NCBI GenBank assembly: GCA_031732875.1
Contig: JAVMKL010000026.1
Location: forward strand, 1-8,728
Origin: JAVMKJ01 sp031732875
Lineage (GTDB): Bacteria > Pseudomonadota > Gammaproteobacteria > Competibacterales > Competibacteraceae
DNA length: 8,728 bases
Direction: 5' to 3'
The notes beneath the pieces were generated by a model. It was not told the origin of the DNA and searched no databases. It saw nothing but the letters and a program-made list of their open reading frames with translations. The position numbers were made by a program, and so were the translations under genes. Every line of letters begins with the position of its first letter. The stretch's first letter is position 1. Shown here in pieces: positions 5,853 through 8,728 of this stretch.

Positions 5853-5912
5853 ATACCAATTACCAATATATTCTATTATGTTATACCAATTACCAATAGA
5901 TTTTACTTTTTT
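5853..5912 (+). repeat. Two 30-bp tandem units with TACCAAT heptamers
   Basis: ATACCAATTACCAATA occurs at 5853-5868 and again at 5883-5898, 30 bp apart, and the following 14 bp are partly alike. Each 16-mer itself contains two TACCAAT heptamers back to back, giving four copies. The array lies between the transposase stop (5903-5905) and the hydrolase gene, so it may be a doubled IS end. It could also supply an AT-rich promoter for the leftward hydrolase gene. Confidence 0.75.
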
Positions 5913-6100
5913 AGTGCGGATTGAATAAAATCAAAGCTGGTTAAGGAAGCCACTTGACTTGGGAAAATTGATTGGACGATTCCATCAACTTTCTCACGCA
6001 ATTCATCCAATGTTTTCAAATTTATCCAGCACAACTTATCTTTCATAAATTGCCATACTCGTTCAATCGGATTCAGATCGGGACTCTGGTAATTACCCAT
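5903..6100 (-). pseudogene. IS630-family transposase, C-terminal fragment
   Basis: About 65 residues. YQSPDLNPIERVWQFMKDKL carries the hallmark SPDLNPIE with the third catalytic acid (Glu) of the IS630/Tc1 DDE(D) transposases, followed by the usual C-terminal helices down to SFDFIQSALKK. The RNase-H-fold residues before this (the first two Asp) are missing, because the frame runs into unrelated GC-rich DNA to the right. It cannot be active alone. The ATG at 6100 is incidental. Confidence 0.85.
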
Positions 6101-6189
6101 AAGGCATGGCCGATGACCACAGAGCCGATCACCTCCTCGTTGAAAAGGCGGTGAATTTCCTCATCCAGAGATTGGCCGGGATTGCGCAT
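6073..6189 (-). pseudogene. Start of an unknown gene cut off by the IS remnant (38 codons)
   Basis: A short frame begins at ATG 6189 behind a strong ribosome site (GGAAGGAAGGG on the minus strand, about 6192-6202), reads MRNPGQSLDEEIHRLFNEE, then VIGSVVIGHALW, and ends at TGA 6073-6075 inside transposase DNA. GC-rich codons give way to AT-rich ones around residue 30, where the IS remnant starts, so the first 30 residues or so are likely the true N-terminus of a lost gene. It lies 42 nt downstream of the exported NTF2-like gene on the same strand and was probably the next gene of that operon. I do not recognise the family. Confidence 0.45.
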
Positions 6190-6231
6190 GACCCTTCCTT
6201 CCGCAAGGACCGAGCAGTGCAAGCAACCGCG

Positions 6232-6747
6232 TCAGCAGATCCCCTTCACCGTCGCGATCAAACGATGCAAGCGTAGTTGCTGGTCGTCACGCACGACCAA
6301 CTGCCACTGCTGATTGACTAACAGCGAAAGTGATTCACCTTTGTAGGTGCGTGCCCGCCAACAGACATCCAACGTGACCGCAAACGCATTTTGAGGTTGG
6401 CTGACTACCTGTAGGTCACGCACTTCGTGAGTATTCCAGGCAATGTTGTCTATCACGCCTTGATACCAGCGTTGGAAATCCGCAGCGGTGTCAATCGGAA
6501 AGTCCGGATACCGGATTTCCACCCCGGCGGGATCGAAATGGCGAGTGAACGACTCAAGTGGCGCCTGATGATCGAAACCAGCAAACCATTGATAGACAAA
6601 GGCTTTTACGTCATTGGGGCTGAGGCTCTCCCGAGCGGCGACGTCGTAGGCTGCCATCGATGGCGCCCACGTAACCACCGCAAACCCCACTCCCCACAAC
6701 AGTGGGCCTAAAAGAAAGCTACGCGCTGAACGCATACTGCTCCGCAT
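6232..6747 (-). CDS. Exported NTF2/SnoaL-like protein of unknown function
   Basis: A 171-residue protein. Residues 1-33 look like a signal peptide: an Arg-rich start, the hydrophobic FLLGPLLWGVGFAVVTW, then PSMAA before Tyr34. The mature part has NTF2-like features: an N-terminal helix SPNDVKAFVYQWFAGFDHQA, a strand VEIRYPDFPIDTAADFQRWY, and C-terminal strands ending RLHRLIATVKGIC. It is therefore a probable periplasmic or lipid-facing binding protein or enzyme, with no identifiable substrate. ATG 6747 is chosen because GGAGAGG (complement of 6754-6760) lies 6 nt upstream. A longer frame from 6900 would overlap the permease gene by about 70 nt and add a segment unlike the family. It lies 79 nt after the permease stop on the same strand, so it may or may not share its transcript. 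Confidence 0.75.
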   Translation of the reverse strand: MRSSMRSARSFLLGPLLWGVGFAVVTWAPSMAAYDVAARESLSPNDVKAFVYQWFAGFDHQAPLESFTRHFDPAGVEIRYPDFPIDTAADFQRWYQGVIDNIAWNTHEVRDLQVVSQPQNAFAVTLDVCWRARTYKGESLSLLVNQQWQLVVRDDQQLRLHRLIATVKGIC

Positions 6748-6826
6748 GAGCGACCTCTCCAAAAAGATGTTGGAGTTCGATTTGGGTGGCGCTTCCGTTG
6801 TTCGTCGTATCATGGTCACTAAAGAA

Positions 6827-8032
6827 TCATCGTTCGGTTGCTCGCGGTCGGCGGACCGTGAGGAAGCATCCGAGCGCCACGACGGCGCACAGCGCGGCAA
6901 GGGTCAGCGCCGCGGCGTCGGAGAGGCGCTCGGCGACGATCGCGAGAACCAGAGGCGCCGCTGCCTGCATCACGAGCCAGGGCGCGGCCAGACGTCCGAC
7001 CATGGCACCGAACCCCACCGCTCCAAACAGCGTGAGCGGGACGGTACCGCGCGCGATCGTGATCAGACCGTTGCTTGCCCCGAACAGCACGTAGAACAGC
7101 GCGGCGCTCGGCGTGAAGATGCCGACGATCGCCAACATCACGAAATTGCTCGCCATCAGCGCAAGCGCGACGCGCGCAAGATTGAGCGGATGCGCTCTCG
7201 CCCCAAAGCTGAACTCCGCAAGCCGCGCCAGCACTTGGCACGGTCCGAACAGCATGCCGATGACCACGGCGGTCACCGGATCGATCCCGGCACGCTTGAA
7301 GATCGCAAGCAGATGGGCGGCGAGACCCGACGGGATGAAGGCGTAGGCGGCGAAGCCGGCCATCACGAGAAGGAATGTCCGCCCGCGCGGCGGGAGCGTC
7401 GGCCCAGAAAAATGCGAACCTTTGTCCGCAGGCGCGAGCACGCCTGGCTCCGCCCGCTTGCGCGGCAGCGCGAAGGCGTGCAGCGGCGCAGCCACACAGG
7501 CGAGAAGCGTGGCGTAGACGAGATAACAGCCGCGCCAGCCATGGGCCTGAAGCAGGAACTGCGTCACAGGCCAACTCACGGTCGACGCCAGTCCCCCGAC
7601 GAAGGTGAGCAACGTAATCGGCCGCCGCGCCGCCGCGCCGAAGATACGGCCGAGCGTGGCGAAAGCCGGCTCGTAGAGGGTGGCCGCCATCGCCGCACCG
7701 AGCAGCATCCAGGCTGCGATATAGGCGACAGGCTCCGCTGCGAGCGTCAGAGCAACCAGTCCTGCCGCGCCAGCGAGCGAGCCGATCGTCATCACCACAT
7801 GCCCGCCGCGCCGGTCGATTGCCCGGCCGACGGTCGGTGCGACCGCACTGCCGGTGAGCAGCGCGGCGGAGAAGCCGCTCATTGCAAACGAGCCGGACCA
7901 CCCACGCTCGGCGGCAATCATCGGAATGATCAGCACCGGCGGGTAATAGAGCGCACCCCAGGCCAGCACTTCGGTCGCGCCAAGCACCGGCAGCGCCCGC
8001 CATGGCCCGCGCAAAATCTCGCGTGCAGCCAT
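6827..8032 (-). CDS. MFS transporter, 12 transmembrane helices
   Basis: A 401-residue permease of the major facilitator superfamily. The loop between helices 2 and 3 carries motif A (VGRAIDRRGGH, residues 68-78). Two six-helix halves are separated by a polar loop at about 190-216 (LPRKRAEPGVLAPADKG). Small-residue-rich helices such as AAWMLLGAAMAATLYEP (106-122) are typical. It probably exports or imports a small organic compound across the inner membrane using the proton gradient. The start codons GTG 8035 and ATG 8032 both overlap the acetyltransferase stop (GTGATG), so the two are translationally coupled. I prefer ATG 8032. Permeases of this kind sit beside phosphinothricin- or arsinothricin-acetyltransferase-like genes in many proteobacteria (family knowledge), which suggests a joint resistance role; the substrate is not shown by the sequence. 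Confidence 0.87.
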   Translation of the reverse strand: MAAREILRGPWRALPVLGATEVLAWGALYYPPVLIIPMIAAERGWSGSFAMSGFSAALLTGSAVAPTVGRAIDRRGGHVVMTIGSLAGAAGLVALTLAAEPVAYIAAWMLLGAAMAATLYEPAFATLGRIFGAAARRPITLLTFVGGLASTVSWPVTQFLLQAHGWRGCYLVYATLLACVAAPLHAFALPRKRAEPGVLAPADKGSHFSGPTLPPRGRTFLLVMAGFAAYAFIPSGLAAHLLAIFKRAGIDPVTAVVIGMLFGPCQVLARLAEFSFGARAHPLNLARVALALMASNFVMLAIVGIFTPSAALFYVLFGASNGLITIARGTVPLTLFGAVGFGAMVGRLAAPWLVMQAAAPLVLAIVAERLSDAAALTLAALCAVVALGCFLTVRRPRATER

Positions 8033-8571
8033 CACGGTGCCAGCGCGCGCTGCATCAACACCGAGTCAATCCATCGCCCAAACTTGAACCCCACGCCACG
8101 CAACGTGCCGACATGGCGAAAACCGAGACTCGCATGCAGCGCGATCGAAGCAACGTTGCCGCTGTCGCCGATCACCGCGATCATCTGCCGCCACGGGCCT
8201 CTGGCGCAACGATCGATCAGCTCCACGAGCAGCGGGCGTCCGATGCCAGCGCGGACGAGGCGGTAATCGATATAGACGGAATTTTCGATGGTGAAGCGAT
8301 AGGCCGAACGGTCACGGTACGGAGCGGCATAACTGTAGCCGGCGATCCGTCCATCCCGCTCGGCGACAAGATAAGGAAGCCCATGCGCGAGCACGGCCGC
8401 GCGGCGCCGCATCATTTCCGCGAGCGGCGGCGGCTCCTCCTCGAAGGACGCAATCCCATGCAGCACGTGATGCGCATAGATCGCCTGCACGGCATCCATA
8501 TCCTCGTCGCGCGCATGGCGGATGACGCACCATCCCACCGGGGCGCGCCCGGGAACGCTAGCGTTTTCCAT
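8032..8571 (-). CDS. GNAT N-acetyltransferase, phosphinothricin/arsinothricin type (PAT/ArsN-like)
   Basis: A 179-residue enzyme that matches the PAT branch of GNATs along its whole length: VIRHARDEDMDAVQAIYAHH (16-35) at the N-terminus, ASFEEEPP (41-48), YAAPYRDRSAYRFTIENSVYI (81-101) with the family's substrate-side Arg and Glu residues, the acetyl-CoA loop RAGIGRPLL (107-115), and ASIALHASLGFRHVGTLRGVGFKFGRW (141-167). Family members acetylate the amino group of phosphinothricin, methionine sulfoximine or arsinothricin, inactivating these toxic glutamate analogues; which one is used here cannot be told from sequence. About 15 residues precede the usual start. The ATG at 8571 has only a modest GGAAAG upstream. 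It overlaps the permease gene and is first in the leftward operon. Confidence 0.85.
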   Translation of the reverse strand: MENASVPGRAPVGWCVIRHARDEDMDAVQAIYAHHVLHGIASFEEEPPPLAEMMRRRAAVLAHGLPYLVAERDGRIAGYSYAAPYRDRSAYRFTIENSVYIDYRLVRAGIGRPLLVELIDRCARGPWRQMIAVIGDSGNVASIALHASLGFRHVGTLRGVGFKFGRWIDSVLMQRALAP

Positions 8572-8728
8572 AAAATCTACTTTCCGTCACACGGCTACCG
8601 TACGTTGCCCTACGCGCCAGCATAAATGAATCTTGGGAATACGGCAGCCGCCCAAGAAGGATAGGAAACCCAAGTGCCCCGTGCGTCCAGGGCCGCCTGG
8701 AACGTGAGTCTAGGGATAGCTGTAACAT
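8572..8728 (-). promoter_or_regulatory. Upstream region of the acetyltransferase-permease operon with inverted repeat
   Basis: No gene is seen in these 157 bp. TCTTGGG (8631-8637) and CCCAAGA (8651-8657) form an inverted repeat with a 13-bp spacer, and a further CCCAAG sits at 8669-8674. This is a plausible operator upstream of the leftward operon; I found no convincing -35/-10 pair. Confidence 0.3.

Larger units (their letters stand above)
5851..6100 (-). mobile_element. Remnant of an IS630-family insertion sequence
   Basis: An AT-rich block in GC-rich surroundings. It holds the C-terminal end of a DDE transposase (5903-6097) and, at its left end, a repeated TACCAAT motif that probably belongs to the element's terminal repeat. 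IS630-type elements insert at TA, and a TA sits at 5851-5852. The right edge is not a recognisable end: the transposase is cut in its last third near 6097-6104, where base composition changes sharply. Confidence 0.7.

Noticed and set aside
5853..5912. Short regularly spaced repeats considered as a CRISPR array or iteron origin
   Set aside because: There are only two 30-bp units, the spacers are alike rather than unique, no cas or rep gene is present, and the location beside a transposase fragment explains them better.
6086..6098. TGGTAATT at about 6086-6093 is an inverted copy of AATTACCA in the IS-end repeats, suggesting a right-hand terminal repeat
   Set aside because: Only 8 bp match and the bases encode the conserved N-Y-Q before SPDLNPIE in the transposase, so the match is most likely chance.
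6232..6900. A longer version of the exported NTF2-like protein starting at 6900
   Set aside because: It would overlap the permease by 74 nt and prefix the signal peptide with a polar stretch; ATG 6747 has a strong ribosome site at correct spacing.
6746..8266. A 506-codon rightward open frame opposite the MFS gene
   Set aside because: Its product is a low-complexity Arg/Gln/His/Glu-rich string with no domain. It is the antisense shadow of a GC-rich permease gene with full MFS signatures on the other strand.

Overview
This window looks like accessory DNA from a proteobacterium, most plausibly an environmental gammaproteobacterium. That placement is inference: it rests on integron cassettes with GTTRRRY/RYYYAAC attC sites, the NmlR-like MerR promoter architecture, and enzyme families common in such hosts. 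No rRNA or core marker gene is present to fix the taxon. Most of the window is GC-rich. The exception is an AT-rich island at about 5850-6100 that carries a transposase remnant.

Left part (1-2384): four integron gene cassettes in a row, all reading rightward, each ending in a recognisable attC recombination site (436-501, 1058-1164, 1907-1968, 2308-2384). Their cargo is a cysteine-dioxygenase-like cupin (cut by the window edge), a small four-helix membrane protein, a MOSC-domain protein, and a GNAT acetyltransferase broken by an internal deletion with frameshift. No integrase gene is visible. With this orientation, intI/attI, if present, would lie left of the window; otherwise the cluster is a CALIN (attC sites without an integrase).

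Middle part (2385-5817): the cassette pattern stops. A MerR-type promoter is followed directly by a two-gene operon, a MerR-family regulator overlapping a carboxymuconolactone-decarboxylase-like enzyme. Convergent to it is an exported thermonuclease with a C-terminal excalibur domain. Divergent from the nuclease is a SnoaL/NTF2-like protein, and then comes a leftward serine beta-lactamase-fold hydrolase (EstB type).

Right part (5850-8728): a 250-bp AT-rich remnant of an IS630-family element carries only the C-terminal end of its DDE transposase next to a repeated TACCAAT array. It cuts into a small leftward reading frame. Upstream of that, on the same strand, lie an exported NTF2-like protein, a 12-helix MFS permease and a phosphinothricin/arsinothricin-type N-acetyltransferase. 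The acetyltransferase and permease overlap and look like one detoxification operon: modify a toxic amino acid analogue, and export it or a related compound.

The window as a whole reads as a patchwork of small-molecule modification and resistance functions assembled by integron and IS activity. I found no tRNA, rRNA, CRISPR array or phage module. I did not find a clear new multi-gene system. The points best worth a second look are the decayed cassette gene, the array end, the regulator promoter that overlaps its own start codon, and the IS-interrupted operon.
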